Program-made: the position numbers and the translations under genes
Source of the DNA: Yoonia vestfoldensis SKA53
GTDB lineage: Bacteria > Pseudomonadota > Alphaproteobacteria > Rhodobacterales > Rhodobacteraceae
Assembly: GCF_000152785.1 (NCBI RefSeq)
Contig: NZ_CH672414.1
Coordinates: 525,615-589,614, forward strand
Length of the DNA: 64,000 nucleotides
Reading direction: 5' to 3'
Shown here: positions 16,879 through 27,854 of the stretch, in pieces
Position numbering within the stretch: position 1 is the stretch's first letter
How the letters are laid out: each line of letters begins with the position of its first letter
The notes under the pieces: model-generated
The model's input: only the letters and a program-made list of their open reading frames with translations
The model's database searches: none
Told to the model about the DNA's origin: nothing

Positions 16879-19800
16879 ATGGGCGGAGAATCCTTGCCAG
16901 ATCCAATTCCAGAGCCAGTGCCAGACCAGCCGCAGCCAGCCGACCCCGTTCGCGCTCTATGGCCGCTGTCGCGTGTCCGCCTGGTGCTGCGCGGCGTGCT
17001 GCTGGTGTGTCTGATGCCGCTGGTCTTTGCGCTGGTGGCTGGCGTCATGATCATCGACCGCGAGATTACCGCCCCAAGCTGGATCACCGCGCAGGTGCAA
17101 GACCGCGGGACCGAAGTGCTGGATGGCGGGCGTTTGCGCTTTGCCGCGATATCGGTGCGGATCGGGCGCGACCTGCACCCGACCATCCGGCTGATCGACA
17201 CCCAGCTGATCGACCGCAACGGGGCGCTGGTCACGCGGATACCGGTGGTCGAGGCTGACCTGTCCCCGCGCGGCGTGATCTTGCAACGCGCGGTACTGGT
17301 CCAACAGGTGCGCATCATCGGCGCACAGATCAACCTGCGCCGCGCGCGCGACGGCAGCCTTGGGCTGGCGCTGGGGGCCGGCAACCAGTTGCGCACACGC
17401 AGCCTGCCGGAATGGCTGGATGAAATTGATCTGTTCCTTGACCGGCCCGTGTTCGATGCCCTGCGCACAGCGCAGGTGTCCGGATTGATTGTCAATTACG
17501 ACGACGCCCGCGCAAGGCGGAACTGGACCGTCGATGGCGGGCAGGTCGATCTGGACATGCGCGGCGGACAGTTGACGGTGCAGGCGGAACTGGCGCTGTT
17601 GTCGGGGCGGGCCGATGTGACCACGGCGCTGTTGTCCTATGCCAGCCCGCGCGACAGCCGTGCCGCCGATCTGGCAGTGACGATCAACAATATCGCGGCC
17701 AGCGATATCGCGGCGCAATCGCCGGCGCTGAACTGGCTGCGCGATGTGGCTGCGCCTTTGTCGGCCACATTGCGCACCACGCTTGATGAGACCGGCGCGC
17801 TGGGGGCGTTGCGGGCCTCGCTCGATATCGGGGCAGGGGTGCTGCAACCGACGCCCGCGTCCGACCCCGTGGGGTTCAGCGCCGCGCGGGCCGAGCTGAC
17901 CTATGACCCGACCCTCGACCTGATCCGGTTCAGCGACATCGCGGTGCAAAGCGAATGGGGCAGCCTGCAGGCCAGCGGCGATGCCTATCTGCGCGATTTC
18001 GCCGATGGTCTGCCGCGCGCCTTGCTGGCACAATTCCAGCTGCGCGATGTGGCGCTGAACCCGCCGGGCCTGTTTGATGTACCACCGCTGATCGACGGGG
18101 CGAGCGTGGATCTGCGGTTGTCGCTTGATCCTTTCGTGGTTGATATCGGGCAGGCAATCGTGCGCGATGGTGCGTCGCGCGTCATGGCGCAGGGCCGGAT
18201 CGCGGCCACGGATGCTGGCTGGCAGGTGGCGGTTGATGCTGTGATCGACGCGCTGGCGCCGGACCGGCTGCGCGCAGTTTGGCCCAACGGGTTCCGGCCC
18301 GGCACCCGCGACTGGTTTGACCGCAACATGCTTGCAGGCCAGTTGTCGGACCTGCATTTTGGCCTGCGTCTGGAGCCCGGACAACCGCCCATTATCGCAG
18401 GCCATTTCAGCTTTGCCGATGCCGCCGTGCGGGTGATGCCTGCGCTGCCGCCGGTGACGCAGGCGCGTGGCACTGGGCATTTGATCGGCCACCGCTTTGT
18501 GATCGTTGTGGATAACGGCATGATGATCGCGCCACACGGCGGGCCTATCCAGCTTGACGGCACCAGCTTTGCCATCGCGGACCTGCGCCAAAAGCCGGGC
18601 CTTGCGACGCTGGACCTGCAGGCACAAAGCCGCCTGCCAGACCTTTTGTCGGTGATCAATCAGCCGCCTTTCTCCTTTCTGGACAAGGCCGGTCTGCCTG
18701 TCACCATTGCCCAGGCCAATGCACAGGCGCAAGGCAGTGTGAACTGGCCCTTGCTCAAGCGCACACCACGCGAAATGGTGCGTTTCGACATCGGGGTCGA
18801 TTTGACAGATATGCGCAGCGACCTGCTGGTGCCGGGGCGGGTGCTGACAGCGGCAGGCATGCAGGTGACGGTCGATGAGACCGGCCTTTCGATCACTGGC
18901 CCCGTGCAGCTGGACGGTGTCGCCGCCGATGCGCAATGGACGCGCAGCTTTGCGCGTCATGCGCCGCGCGGTAGCCAGTTGCAGGCGGAACTGATGATTT
19001 CGGACGCAGCTTTGCGCGCCTTCGGGGTCGCGTTACCGCCCGGCATGATCAGCGGTGCCGCCGCCGCGCGGTTGCAGGTCACGCTGCAACCGGACGCGCC
19101 GCCGCAGTTCGTACTGACCTCTGATCTTGACGGGCTGCGGCTGGCGCTGCCGCCGATTGGCTGGGCCAAAGCCGCCGCGACCAAGGGCGATCTGCGCATC
19201 GAAGGCCGTCTTGGCCCTGTCCCCGAAATCACCCGCCTGTCGATCAGCGGTGGCGGCTTGCAGGCCGAAGGACGCATCACGATGGCCGCTGGTGGCGGCT
19301 TGGCGCAAGCGGCGTTTTCGCGGCTGCGCATCGGCAATTGGCTGGATGCGCCTGTCACCTTGAACGGGCGCGGTGCCGATCAGGCCCCCGCCATTGTGGT
19401 CCAAGGTGGCATGATCGACCTGCGCCGCGCGCGGTTCGGGGCTGGCGGCGGGGTGCAGGGCGGGGCGGGCGGCAGCCCGGTGCAGATCGCGCTGGACCGC
19501 CTGGTCGTGACCGAAGGCTTGGTGCTGACCGGATTTCGCGGCGATTTCACAAGCGTTGCGGGGTTCATCGGGCAATTCAGTGCGCGCATCAACGATTCCG
19601 CTGCTGTCACCGGCACCATCGCGCCGCGCGCCGGGCGGTCCGCGATCAGGCTGCGCAGCGATGATGCGGGCAATGTCTTGCTGGCCTCCGGGCTGTTTCG
19701 CAGCGCGATTGGTGGCACGCTCGACCTGACGCTTTTGCCTGCGGCGGATGCCGGCACATTCGACGGGGTCTTGGCCGTCCGGTCGGTGCGGGTGCGCGAT

Positions 19801-20211
19801 GCGCCGACCATCGCGGCCTTGCTGGATGCGATCAGCGTCGTGGGTCTGCTGCAACAGATGGACGGGCAGGGGCTGTCCTTTGACGAGGTCGATGTCCAGT
19901 TCCGCCTGACCCCCGATGAGGTCATCGTGTCGCAGGCCAGCGCGGTCGGTCCGGGGCTTGGCATTGCGGTCAACGGGATCTACACGCTGGCGGCCAAGGG
20001 GTTTGATTTGCAGGGTGTCGTGTCTCCGTTCTATCTGGTTAACAGCATCGGTGCGTTCCTGACCCGCAAGGGGGAGGGGCTGGTCGGCTTCAATTTCACC
20101 ATCGCGGGGACACCGGATGCGCCGCGCGTCAGCGTAAACCCGCTGTCGGCGTTGACCCCCGGCCTTTTCCGCGAAATTTTTCGCCGCCCGCCACCGGAGC
20201 TTATCCAATGA
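16879..20211 (+). CDS. Large AsmA/YhdP-like envelope protein (DUF3971)
   Basis: A 1110-residue protein with a short Pro-rich N-terminus, one membrane segment ([21 protein letters not shown], about 35-55) and a long periplasmic body of beta-rich repeats, ending with an AsmA-like C-terminal region ([40 protein letters not shown]). This is the arrangement of YhdP/TamB/AsmA-type bridge proteins, thought to carry phospholipids from inner to outer membrane. It is very GC-rich but has no frameshift. It overlaps queA by 4 bp (ATGA). Confidence 0.8.
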   Translation: MGGESLPDPIPEPVPDQPQPADPVRALWPLSRVRLVLRGVLLVCLMPLVFALVAGVMIIDREITAPSWITAQVQDRGTEVLDGGRLRFAAISVRIGRDLHPTIRLIDTQLIDRNGALVTRIPVVEADLSPRGVILQRAVLVQQVRIIGAQINLRRARDGSLGLALGAGNQLRTRSLPEWLDEIDLFLDRPVFDALRTAQVSGLIVNYDDARARRNWTVDGGQVDLDMRGGQLTVQAELALLSGRADVTTALLSYASPRDSRAADLAVTINNIAASDIAAQSPALNWLRDVAAPLSATLRTTLDETGALGALRASLDIGAGVLQPTPASDPVGFSAARAELTYDPTLDLIRFSDIAVQSEWGSLQASGDAYLRDFADGLPRALLAQFQLRDVALNPPGLFDVPPLIDGASVDLRLSLDPFVVDIGQAIVRDGASRVMAQGRIAATDAGWQVAVDAVIDALAPDRLRAVWPNGFRPGTRDWFDRNMLAGQLSDLHFGLRLEPGQPPIIAGHFSFADAAVRVMPALPPVTQARGTGHLIGHRFVIVVDNGMMIAPHGGPIQLDGTSFAIADLRQKPGLATLDLQAQSRLPDLLSVINQPPFSFLDKAGLPVTIAQANAQAQGSVNWPLLKRTPREMVRFDIGVDLTDMRSDLLVPGRVLTAAGMQVTVDETGLSITGPVQLDGVAADAQWTRSFARHAPRGSQLQAELMISDAALRAFGVALPPGMISGAAAARLQVTLQPDAPPQFVLTSDLDGLRLALPPIGWAKAAATKGDLRIEGRLGPVPEITRLSISGGGLQAEGRITMAAGGGLAQAAFSRLRIGNWLDAPVTLNGRGADQAPAIVVQGGMIDLRRARFGAGGGVQGGAGGSPVQIALDRLVVTEGLVLTGFRGDFTSVAGFIGQFSARINDSAAVTGTIAPRAGRSAIRLRSDDAGNVLLASGLFRSAIGGTLDLTLLPAADAGTFDGVLAVRSVRVRDAPTIAALLDAISVVGLLQQMDGQGLSFDEVDVQFRLTPDEVIVSQASAVGPGLGIAVNGIYTLAAKGFDLQGVVSPFYLVNSIGAFLTRKGEGLVGFNFTIAGTPDAPRVSVNPLSALTPGLFREIFRRPPPELIQ

Positions 20212-21263
20212 AACTGAGCGATTTTGATTTCGACCTGCCCGAGGCGCTGATCGCCACGCGTCCCGCGCGGCCACGATCCTCGGCGCGGTTGTTGCTCGCG
20301 CAGGGCGACCGGATCGCGGACCAGATCGTCACTGATCTGGTGGACATTCTGCAACCGGGCGACCGTCTGGTGCTGAACGACACCAAGGTGATCCCTGCAC
20401 GGCTGAACGGCACCCGCGCGCGGTCTGGCGAGGCGGGCGATACCAGCGCGCGAATCGAGGTAACCTTGCTTGAGCCGCGCGCCGATGGCAGCTGGTCGGC
20501 GCTGGTCAAGCCGCTGAAAAAGCTGCGTGACGGCGAGGTTGTGGTGTTTTCCGCTGATCTGTCCGCAACCATGACAGGGCGCGGTGACGGGCAGGCCTAT
20601 CTGCAATTCAACCTGACGGGTGATGATTTCGACGCGGCGCTGAATGCCGTGGGGGCGATGCCCTTGCCGCCCTACATCGCGGCGAAACGTGCGGCGGATG
20701 CCGCCGACATGGATGATTACCAGACCTATTGGGCAAAGCACGCAGGCGCTGTCGCGGCCCCCACCGCATCACTGCATTTTGACGGGCCTTTGTTGCAGGC
20801 CTTGGCGGCGCGCGGTGTGACGATGTCTTATGTGACCTTGCACGTGGGGGCTGGCACCTTTTTGCCGGTCAAGGTCGATGACGTAAGCGAGCACAAGATG
20901 CATGCCGAATGGGGCGAGGTGACAGCGACAGCCGCCGCCCAGATCAACGCCACCAAGGCGGCGGGCAAGCGCGTGATCCCCGTGGGGACAACCGCGCTGC
21001 GGCTGATCGAAAGCGCGGCCAAAGGCGGGCAATTGCAGCCCTGGACTGGGCCTACGGATATTTTCATCACGCCGGGTTTCACGTTCCAGATTGCGGACGG
21101 GCTGATGACCAATTTCCATCTGCCGAAATCCACGCTGATGATGCTGGTCTCGGCGCTGATGGGCATGGACCGGATCAAGGCGATTTATGCCCATGCCATT
21201 GCCGAACGCTACAGGTTCTTTTCTTACGGGGATGCGTCGCTTTTGTTACCTGACCGCGCGTGA
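20208..21263 (+). CDS. queA: S-adenosylmethionine:tRNA ribosyltransferase-isomerase
   Basis: QueA transfers and rearranges the ribosyl group of SAM onto preQ1-tRNA, making epoxyqueuosine at the wobble position of tRNA Asp, Asn, His and Tyr. The 351-residue product has family landmarks [11 protein letters not shown] at the N-terminus, [21 protein letters not shown], and [16 protein letters not shown] near the C-terminus. Translation is coupled to the upstream AsmA-like gene through ATGA. The tRNA-Asp genes in this window encode a GTC anticodon, a normal queuosine substrate. Confidence 0.97.
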   Translation: MKLSDFDFDLPEALIATRPARPRSSARLLLAQGDRIADQIVTDLVDILQPGDRLVLNDTKVIPARLNGTRARSGEAGDTSARIEVTLLEPRADGSWSALVKPLKKLRDGEVVVFSADLSATMTGRGDGQAYLQFNLTGDDFDAALNAVGAMPLPPYIAAKRAADAADMDDYQTYWAKHAGAVAAPTASLHFDGPLLQALAARGVTMSYVTLHVGAGTFLPVKVDDVSEHKMHAEWGEVTATAAAQINATKAAGKRVIPVGTTALRLIESAAKGGQLQPWTGPTDIFITPGFTFQIADGLMTNFHLPKSTLMMLVSALMGMDRIKAIYAHAIAERYRFFSYGDASLLLPDRA

Positions 21264-21340
21264 TTGTCGCCCCGGTTGCATTGCAATCCGGTTATGATCA
21301 GGTCACACGGCGGGCTTGGACCAAGCCCTAGGGGGACAGG

Positions 21341-22606
21341 ATGTTTCAGGTATTAACAGGATCATGGGCTCTCTTTCTGGGGATGTTCCTGTTGATGGTG
21401 GGCAACGGGCTGCAAGGCACATTGCTGGGCCTGCGCGGCGAGATGGAAGGTTTCAGCACGCTGGCGTTGTCCGTCGTGATGTCGGCCTATTTTCTGGGGT
21501 TCCTGTTTTCGTCACGTTTCACGCCTGAACTGATCCGCCGTGTCGGGCATGTGCGGGTGTTTGCGGCGATGGGGTCGATGATTTCGGCCGTGCTGATCTT
21601 GTATCCGACATTGGTGGACCCGATTGCCTGGACCGTCGGGCGGGTGATCATGGGGTTTTGTTTCTGTGGCGTCTATATCACCGCCGAAAGCTGGCTGAAC
21701 GACGCGTCCAGCAATGCCAATCGTGGCAAGGCGCTGTCGCTTTACATGATCGTGCAGATGGCGGGGATCGTGTTCGCGCAATATGTCGTCAGCATCGGTG
21801 ATGTGTCGGGCTATGTGATCTTTATCATCCCGTCGGTTCTGGTGTCGCTGGCCTTTGCGCCGGTGCTGTTATCGGCGCGCCCGATGCCCGCCTTTTCCGC
21901 GACCAAACCGATGAAGATCAAGGACCTGATCAAAACCTCGCCCTTGGGCTGTGCGGGCATGTTCCTGCTGGGCGGTGTGTTTGCCGCGCAATTCGGCATG
22001 TCGGCGGTGTACGGCAGCCGCGTAGGGCTGAGCGTGGGGGAAATTTCGTTCTTTATCTCGGCCATCTATGTGGCGGCTTTGGTGCTGCAATATCCGATCG
22101 GCTGGCTGTCTGACAGGATGGACCGGCGCAGGTTGATCATCTGGATCGCCATGCTGGGCGGTCTGGGGTCGCTGATCGCCTTTATCGTGCCGGGCAGCTT
22201 TTTGCTGATCATCCTCAGCGGGGCCATCGTGGGTGGCACGTCCAACCCGCTTTATGCGCTGCTGATCGCCTATACCAATGATTACCTCGAAAAAGAGGAT
22301 ATGGCCGCCGCATCCGGCGGGCTGTTGTTCATCAACGGGCTGGGCGCGATCATGGGGCCGCTGATCGTGGGTCTGATGATGGATGTGATCGGCGATAACG
22401 GGTTTTGGCTGTTCACCGCTGTTCTGATGCTGGGGGTCGGCATCTTTGGCATGGTTCGGGCCACGCAGCGTGATCGCGGTGCGCTGGATCTGGATCAGGT
22501 GCCATATGCGCCGGTATCGGCCGGATCATCCGCCGTTGCCGTCGGTGTCGCGCAAGAGGTTTATCTGGACGCCGCCAGCGACGAAATCGCGGCCCGCACC
22601 GACTAG
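21341..22606 (+). CDS. MFS transporter (YcaD-like)
   Basis: A 421-residue major facilitator protein with about 12 hydrophobic helices. Recognisable points are LRGEMEGFSTLALSVVMSAYFLGF in the first helices, FCGVYITAESWLNDASSNANRGKALSLYM around helix 4-5 and GWLSDRMDRRRLI between helices 8 and 9 (a variant of the MFS loop motif). Its closest resemblance is to YcaD/UMF-type carriers of unknown substrate. It stands alone after queA, with 77 bp between. Confidence 0.85.
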   Translation: MFQVLTGSWALFLGMFLLMVGNGLQGTLLGLRGEMEGFSTLALSVVMSAYFLGFLFSSRFTPELIRRVGHVRVFAAMGSMISAVLILYPTLVDPIAWTVGRVIMGFCFCGVYITAESWLNDASSNANRGKALSLYMIVQMAGIVFAQYVVSIGDVSGYVIFIIPSVLVSLAFAPVLLSARPMPAFSATKPMKIKDLIKTSPLGCAGMFLLGGVFAAQFGMSAVYGSRVGLSVGEISFFISAIYVAALVLQYPIGWLSDRMDRRRLIIWIAMLGGLGSLIAFIVPGSFLLIILSGAIVGGTSNPLYALLIAYTNDYLEKEDMAAASGGLLFINGLGAIMGPLIVGLMMDVIGDNGFWLFTAVLMLGVGIFGMVRATQRDRGALDLDQVPYAPVSAGSSAVAVGVAQEVYLDAASDEIAARTD

Positions 22607-22705
22607 ACCGCGCGAAATCGTGGCGCGTTTGCCACGAAGCTCTTGTCAGATCACGCTTTGTCTGTTCCTTTGATCCTAGGGACGGCATCAGCGGGGGACG
22701 GGACA

Positions 22706-23287
22706 GTGACGCGCGAAGACGAGGTTCTGGCCTTTTGGCTTGATGAATGTTCCCCGGCGGATTGGTACAAATCCGATCCGGATTTTGATGCCCTGATCCG
22801 TGACCGTTTCGAACAGACATGGCGGGACGCGACCGAAGGGTCGCTGGGGCTGTGGTTGACCCATGCAACCGGCACGCTGGCCTATATCATCCTGACCGAT
22901 CAATTCCCGCGCAACATGTTCCGCGACACGGCCAAGGCGTTTTCGACCGATTTTCTGGGTCTGGCTGCCGCCAAGATGGCGATTGACCGCAATTGGGACA
23001 TGAAAATCGCAGAACCGGCGCGCCAGTTTTTCTATCTGCCGCTGATGCATTCCGAAACCCTGTCCGATCAGGACCGTGCTGTCCGGCTGATCCATTCACG
23101 GATGCCCGAAACCGGCGACAACAACCGCGACCATGCCCGCGCGCATCGCCGGATCATCCGTGATTTCGGGCGCTTTCCCTATCGCAACGCGGCCCTTGGG
23201 CGGCGCACCAGCCCTGCTGAACAGACGTTTCTGGATGCGGGCGGATATGGCTTTGCCCTGCGCGCCTTGCAGGAAAAACCGGCCTGA
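22706..23287 (+). CDS. DUF924 family protein
   Basis: A 193-residue soluble, helix-rich protein. VLAFWLDE near the start, ILTDQFPRNMFRDTAKAFSTD, and FFYLPLMHSE in the middle are signatures of DUF924, a TPR-like family of unknown role. The GTG at 22706 is chosen because a GGGGGACGGGA ribosome binding site precedes it and the family usually starts with the (D/E)VLxFWL segment; a longer TTG start at 22643 is unlikely. Confidence 0.85.
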   Translation: MTREDEVLAFWLDECSPADWYKSDPDFDALIRDRFEQTWRDATEGSLGLWLTHATGTLAYIILTDQFPRNMFRDTAKAFSTDFLGLAAAKMAIDRNWDMKIAEPARQFFYLPLMHSETLSDQDRAVRLIHSRMPETGDNNRDHARAHRRIIRDFGRFPYRNAALGRRTSPAEQTFLDAGGYGFALRALQEKPA

Positions 23288-23345
23288 ACTGCCTTGCATC
23301 CGCGCGATAGCTGATATGACCCAAGGTCACTGGAGGTCGCCGCCA

Positions 23346-23369
23346 AATTAGTTTAACGTTCAACTAATT
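23346..23369. promoter_or_regulatory. 24-bp palindrome upstream of lpdA (candidate operator)
   Basis: AATTAGTT at 23346-23353 is mirrored by AACTAATT at 23362-23369, around an AACGTT centre; 22 of 24 positions are symmetric. It ends 18 bp before the lpdA start codon. Symmetry and length suit a TetR- or MarR-type repressor dimer. The regulator is unknown. Confidence 0.6.
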
Positions 23370-23387
23370 CTGAACAGGGAGGGCCAG

Positions 23388-24782
23388 ATGGCTGCGAAAA
23401 ACTTTGATCTGATCGTTATCGGGGCTGGTCCCGGCGGTTATGTGGCCGCGATCCGCGCGGCACAGCTGGGCATGAATGTTGTGGTGGTCGAGCGCGAAAA
23501 TCTGGGTGGGATTTGTCTGAACTGGGGCTGTATCCCGACCAAGGCGATGCTGCGATCCTCCGAAGTGTTCCACCTGATGCACCGCGCCAAGGAATTCGGC
23601 CTGAGCGTGGAAAAGGTCAGCTATGATCTGGACGCCGTGGTCAAACGTTCGCGCGGTGTGGCCAAGCAGATGGAAGGCGGCGTCAAGCATCTGCTCAAGA
23701 AAAACAAGGTCACCGTTATCATGGGCGAGGCGACGATCCCCGCCAAGGGCAAGGTCTCGGTGAAAACCGAAGCCGGCACCGAGGAACTGACCGCCAAAAA
23801 CATCGTGCTGGCCACCGGTGCGCGTGCGCGCAACCTGCCGGGGCTGGAGGCGGATGGCGCGCGTGTCTGGTCCTACCGCCACGCGCTGGTGCCACCGCAT
23901 ATGCCCAAAAAACTGCTGGTCATCGGATCGGGTGCCATCGGCATCGAATTTGCCAGCTTCTACAACACTTTGGGTGCCGAAACGACTGTGGTCGAAGTGA
24001 TGGACCGCGTCCTGCCTGTCGAGGATGCCGAAATCAGCGCCTTTGCGAAAAAGCAATTCGTCAAGCAGGGCATGGTGATCATGGAAAAGGCGACGGTCAA
24101 ACAGCTTGACCGCGCCAAGGACAAGGTCACTGCCCATATTGAAAGCGGCGGCAAGGTCGAGACGCGGGAGTTTGACACCGTGATCAGCGCCGTCGGTATC
24201 GTGGGCAATACCGAAGGGCTGGGGCTAGAGGCTTTGGGCGTCACGATCGACCGCACCCATGTGGTGACCGATGAATATTGCCGCACCGGGGTGGAAGGGC
24301 TTTATGCCATCGGCGATATCGCGGGCGCGCCATGGCTGGCGCATAAGGCGAGCCACGAAGGCGTGATGGTCGCCGAATTGATCGCGGGCAAACATGCCCA
24401 TCCCGTCAAACCCGAAAGCATCGCAGGCTGCACCTATTGTCACCCGCAGGTCGCATCCGTCGGCTATACCGAGGCGAAGGCCAAGGAATTGGGCTATACT
24501 GTCAAGGTTGGCAAGTTCCCCTTTATCGGCAACGGCAAGGCCGTGGCCTTGGGCGAACCCGAAGGTCTGATCAAGACAGTGTTCGACGCCAAGACCGGCG
24601 AATTGCTCGGCGCGCATATGGTCGGCGCGGAAGTGACCGAACTGATCCAGGGCTATGTCATCGGTCGCCAGTTGGAAACCACCGAAGAAGACCTGATGAA
24701 CACCGTTTTCCCGCATCCGACCCTGTCGGAAATGATGCATGAAAGCGTGCTGGATGCTTATGACCGCGTGATCCACATGTGA
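23388..24782 (+). CDS. lpdA: Dihydrolipoyl dehydrogenase (E3)
   Basis: E3 reoxidises dihydrolipoamide of 2-oxo acid dehydrogenases or the glycine cleavage system with FAD and NAD. The 464 residues contain the FAD site GAGPGGYVAA, the redox-active disulfide in CLNWGCIPTKA, the NAD site IGSGAIGIEFA, the second FAD motif ATGARARNLPG, and the dimer-partner base His-Glu in HPTLSEMMHE. It is not beside E1/E2 genes, so which complex it serves is unclear. A strong AGGGAGG ribosome site precedes it; that site is fully complementary over 10 nt to the candidate sRNA at 43261. Confidence 0.96.
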   Translation: MAAKNFDLIVIGAGPGGYVAAIRAAQLGMNVVVVERENLGGICLNWGCIPTKAMLRSSEVFHLMHRAKEFGLSVEKVSYDLDAVVKRSRGVAKQMEGGVKHLLKKNKVTVIMGEATIPAKGKVSVKTEAGTEELTAKNIVLATGARARNLPGLEADGARVWSYRHALVPPHMPKKLLVIGSGAIGIEFASFYNTLGAETTVVEVMDRVLPVEDAEISAFAKKQFVKQGMVIMEKATVKQLDRAKDKVTAHIESGGKVETREFDTVISAVGIVGNTEGLGLEALGVTIDRTHVVTDEYCRTGVEGLYAIGDIAGAPWLAHKASHEGVMVAELIAGKHAHPVKPESIAGCTYCHPQVASVGYTEAKAKELGYTVKVGKFPFIGNGKAVALGEPEGLIKTVFDAKTGELLGAHMVGAEVTELIQGYVIGRQLETTEEDLMNTVFPHPTLSEMMHESVLDAYDRVIHM

Positions 24783-24785
24783 CCC

Positions 24786-24811
24786 GTAGGGTGGGTTCAA
24801 ACCCACCTTAC
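24786..24811. repeat. 26-bp palindromic 3' element, copy 2
   Basis: The arms are GTAGGGTGGGTT and AACCCACCTTAC with a CA loop, 3 bp after the lpdA stop. It has the same length and layout as copies at 7271 and 37016. Confidence 0.65.
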
Positions 24812-24816
24812 CCCTG

Positions 24817-24855
24817 CCAAAGGCGCGGCTTGCCAATTGCAGGCCGCGCCTTTGG
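24817..24855 (+). terminator. Terminator-like hairpin after lpdA
   Basis: A perfect 13-bp stem, CCAAAGGCGCGGC/GCCGCGCCTTTGG, with a 13-nt loop, and no T-tract beyond the TTT inside the stem. It separates lpdA from the uvrA promoter. Confidence 0.55.
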
Positions 24856-24881
24856 CCGTGCTTGCAAATAAATCTGTAAAT

Positions 24882-24896
24882 GTTCTATGAATGTTC
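24882..24896 (+). promoter_or_regulatory. LexA (SOS) box of uvrA
   Basis: GTTC-tatgaat-GTTC exactly matches the alphaproteobacterial SOS consensus GTTC-N7-GTTC, 63 bp before the uvrA start. It overlaps a likely -10 (TATGAA, 24886-24891) with TTGCAA 18 bp upstream. LexA is encoded in this window at 60868-61551. Confidence 0.8.
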
Positions 24897-24959
24897 CGGA
24901 AAGCCATTGGACCGGCGCGCCTGTCGGCTTATGTGCAGGGCTTGGACGAGGGATGACCC

Positions 24960-27824
24960 ATGGCAGAGCTGAAATATATCGCGGTGCGCGGCGCGCGCGA
25001 ACATAACCTCAAGAACATCGATGTGGATATTCCGCGCGACCAGCTTGTTGTGATCACTGGCCTGTCGGGGTCCGGCAAATCGTCGCTCGCCTTCGATACG
25101 ATCTATGCCGAAGGGCAGCGGCGCTATGTGGAATCCCTGTCCGCCTATGCGCGCCAGTTCCTCGACATGATGGAAAAGCCCGATGTCGATCACATCAGCG
25201 GCCTCAGCCCCGCGATTTCCATCGAACAAAAGACCACCAGCAAGAACCCAAGGTCCACCGTCGGTACGATCACTGAAATATACGATTATCTGCGTCTGCT
25301 GTTTGCCCGTGCCGGAACGCCCTATTCCCCCGCCACCGGCCTGCCGATCGAGGCCCAGCAGGTGCAGGATATGGTGGACCGTGTCATGGCCCTGCCCGAA
25401 GGCACGCGCGGCTATTTGCTGGCCCCGATCATCCGCGACCGCAAGGGCGAATACCGCAAGGAATTTCTGGACCTGCGCAAACAGGGCTTTCAGCGGGTCA
25501 AGGTGGACGGACAGTTCTATGAATTGGACGAACCGCCCACATTGGACAAGAAATTCCGCCATGACATCGACGTGGTCGTGGACCGGATCGTCGTGCGTGC
25601 GGGGCTGGAAACGCGGCTGGCGGACAGTTTTCGCACCGCACTTGACCTTGCCGACGGGATCACCGTGCTGGAAACCGCCCCCGCCGAGGGTGAGGGCGCG
25701 CCTGAACGCATCACGTTTTCGGAAAAATTCGCCTGTCCGGTGTCCGGTTTCACGATTCCTGAAATTGAACCACGCCTGTTTTCCTTTAACGCGCCTTTTG
25801 GCGCTTGCCCCGATTGTGACGGGCTGGGGGTGGAATTGTTCTTTGACGAACAATTGGTCGTCCCCGATGTCACGCTGAAAATATCCGACGGTGCGCTGGC
25901 CCCGTGGCGCAAGGGCAAATCGCCCTATTTCCTGCAAACCATCGAATCCATCGCCAAACATTACGGGTTCAACAAGAACGCCCGCTGGAAAGACCTTGAC
26001 CCAAAGGTGCACAATGTGTTCCTGCGCGGGTCCGGCTCCGAGGAAATCAAGTTCCGCTATGACGAAGGCGGGCGCGTCTATCAGGTTGAACGCCCTTTTG
26101 AAGGCGTGATCCCCAATATGGAACGCCGCTATCGTGAGACCGACAGTAACTGGATCCGCGAAGAATTCGAAGCTTATCAGAACAACCGGTCCTGCGGCAC
26201 CTGCGGTGGTTACCGGTTGCGGGCCGAGGCGCTGGCGGTAAAGATCGGTGGCCAACATGTCGGCCAAGTCGTGCAGATGTCGATCAAGGAAGCCTATGAC
26301 TGGTGCCTGACCGTCCCTGACAGCCTGAGCAAGCAAAAGAACGAAATCGCCGTCGCGATCCTGAAGGAAATCCGCGAGCGGCTGGGGTTTTTGAACAATG
26401 TCGGGTTGGATTATCTGACCCTGGCGCGCAATTCGGGCACTCTGTCAGGCGGCGAAAGCCAGCGCATCCGTCTGGCCAGCCAGATCGGGTCGGGGTTGCA
26501 AGGCGTGCTTTATGTGCTGGACGAGCCCAGCATCGGGCTGCACCAGCGCGACAATGACCGCCTGCTGACCACGCTGAAAAACCTGCGCGATCAGGGCAAT
26601 ACCGTGATCGTTGTGGAACATGACGAAGAGGCGATCCGCGAGGCCGATTATGTCTTTGACATCGGACCGGGGGCGGGCGTGCATGGCGGGCAGGTTGTGG
26701 CGCAAGGCACTCCGGCCGAGATCATGGCGAATGAAAATTCGATCACAGGGCTATATCTGACCGGCAAGCGCGAAATCGCCGTGCCCAAGACCCGCCGCAA
26801 GGGCAAAGGCAAAAAGATTACAGTGGTCAAGGCCAGCGGCAATAACCTGCACGATGTGACGGCGGATTTCCCGCTGGGCATGTTCGTGTGTGTCACCGGC
26901 GTATCGGGTGGCGGCAAATCCACCCTGACGATTGAAACTCTGTTCAAGAACGCGTCCCAGAAACTGAACGGTGCGCGCCAGACGCCTGCACCCTGCGAGA
27001 CGATCAAAGGGTTCGAGCATCTCGACAAGGTCATCGACATCGACCAGCGCCCCATCGGGCGTACCCCACGGTCGAACCCTGCGACCTATACCGGCGCCTT
27101 CACCCCGATCCGCGACTGGTTTGCGGGTCTGCCCGAGGCCAAGGCGCGCGGCTATAAGCCGGGGCGGTTCAGCTTTAACGTCAAGGGGGGCCGCTGCGAG
27201 GCCTGCCAGGGCGACGGCGTCATCAAGATCGAGATGCATTTTCTGTCCGATGTCTATGTCACCTGCGAAACCTGCAAGGGCGCGCGCTATAACCGCGAAA
27301 CGTTGGAGATCAAGTTCAAGGGCAAAAGCATCGCCGATGTGCTGGATATGACGGTGGAAGAAGCGCAGGGCTTTTTCACCGCTGTGCCGTCGATCCGCGA
27401 AAAAATGGATGCGCTGATGCGCGTAGGGCTGAGCTATATCAAGGTCGGCCAGCAGGCGACGACCCTGTCAGGCGGCGAGGCGCAGCGCGTGAAGCTGTCC
27501 AAGGAATTGGCGCGCCGGTCCACGGGACGCACGCTTTATATCCTTGATGAACCCACAACGGGCCTGCATTTCGAAGACGTGCGCAAGCTGCTGGAAGTGC
27601 TGCACGAACTTGTCGATCAGGGCAATTCGGTGGTGGTGATCGAACATAACCTTGATGTGGTCAAAACCGCCGATCATGTCATCGACATCGGCCCCGAAGG
27701 TGGCGATGGCGGCGGCCGGATCGTGGCGGTTGGCACGCCCGAACAGGTAGCCGAGGTCGCCGAAAGCCATACGGGGCGGTATCTGAAACCGATGCTGACA
27801 CCGCGCAAGGTCGCGGCCGAGTAG
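24960..27824 (+). CDS. uvrA: Excinuclease ABC subunit A
   Basis: UvrA recognises damaged DNA in nucleotide excision repair. The 954-residue protein has two ABC ATPase modules: first Walker [11 protein letters not shown], first signature LSGGESQR, second Walker [11 protein letters not shown], second signature [10 protein letters not shown], and two zinc modules (the second as CEAC...CETC near residues 745-768). An SOS box overlaps the promoter, so it is DNA-damage inducible. A TTCG-capped hairpin follows the stop. Confidence 0.98.
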   Translation: MAELKYIAVRGAREHNLKNIDVDIPRDQLVVITGLSGSGKSSLAFDTIYAEGQRRYVESLSAYARQFLDMMEKPDVDHISGLSPAISIEQKTTSKNPRSTVGTITEIYDYLRLLFARAGTPYSPATGLPIEAQQVQDMVDRVMALPEGTRGYLLAPIIRDRKGEYRKEFLDLRKQGFQRVKVDGQFYELDEPPTLDKKFRHDIDVVVDRIVVRAGLETRLADSFRTALDLADGITVLETAPAEGEGAPERITFSEKFACPVSGFTIPEIEPRLFSFNAPFGACPDCDGLGVELFFDEQLVVPDVTLKISDGALAPWRKGKSPYFLQTIESIAKHYGFNKNARWKDLDPKVHNVFLRGSGSEEIKFRYDEGGRVYQVERPFEGVIPNMERRYRETDSNWIREEFEAYQNNRSCGTCGGYRLRAEALAVKIGGQHVGQVVQMSIKEAYDWCLTVPDSLSKQKNEIAVAILKEIRERLGFLNNVGLDYLTLARNSGTLSGGESQRIRLASQIGSGLQGVLYVLDEPSIGLHQRDNDRLLTTLKNLRDQGNTVIVVEHDEEAIREADYVFDIGPGAGVHGGQVVAQGTPAEIMANENSITGLYLTGKREIAVPKTRRKGKGKKITVVKASGNNLHDVTADFPLGMFVCVTGVSGGGKSTLTIETLFKNASQKLNGARQTPAPCETIKGFEHLDKVIDIDQRPIGRTPRSNPATYTGAFTPIRDWFAGLPEAKARGYKPGRFSFNVKGGRCEACQGDGVIKIEMHFLSDVYVTCETCKGARYNRETLEIKFKGKSIADVLDMTVEEAQGFFTAVPSIREKMDALMRVGLSYIKVGQQATTLSGGEAQRVKLSKELARRSTGRTLYILDEPTTGLHFEDVRKLLEVLHELVDQGNSVVVIEHNLDVVKTADHVIDIGPEGGDGGGRIVAVGTPEQVAEVAESHTGRYLKPMLTPRKVAAE

Positions 27825-27830
27825 GGACCA

Positions 27831-27850
27831 CCCGATCCTTCGGGATCGGG
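27831..27850. terminator. TTCG-capped hairpin after uvrA
   Basis: A perfect 8-bp stem CCCGATCC/GGATCGGG with a TTCG tetraloop lies 7 bp after the uvrA stop. No T-tract follows on the plus strand; it may work with the adjacent repeat as a bidirectional barrier between uvrA and mmsB. Confidence 0.5.
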
Positions 27851-27854
27851 CGGG

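Noticed and set aside
16957..18960. A 667-codon open frame opposite the AsmA-like gene
   Set aside because: Product is rich in Arg, His and Gln with no domain; it mirrors the codon bias of the sense gene.
24885..26336. A 483-codon open frame opposite uvrA
   Set aside because: Antisense to the conserved ATPase domain of UvrA; no recognisable product.
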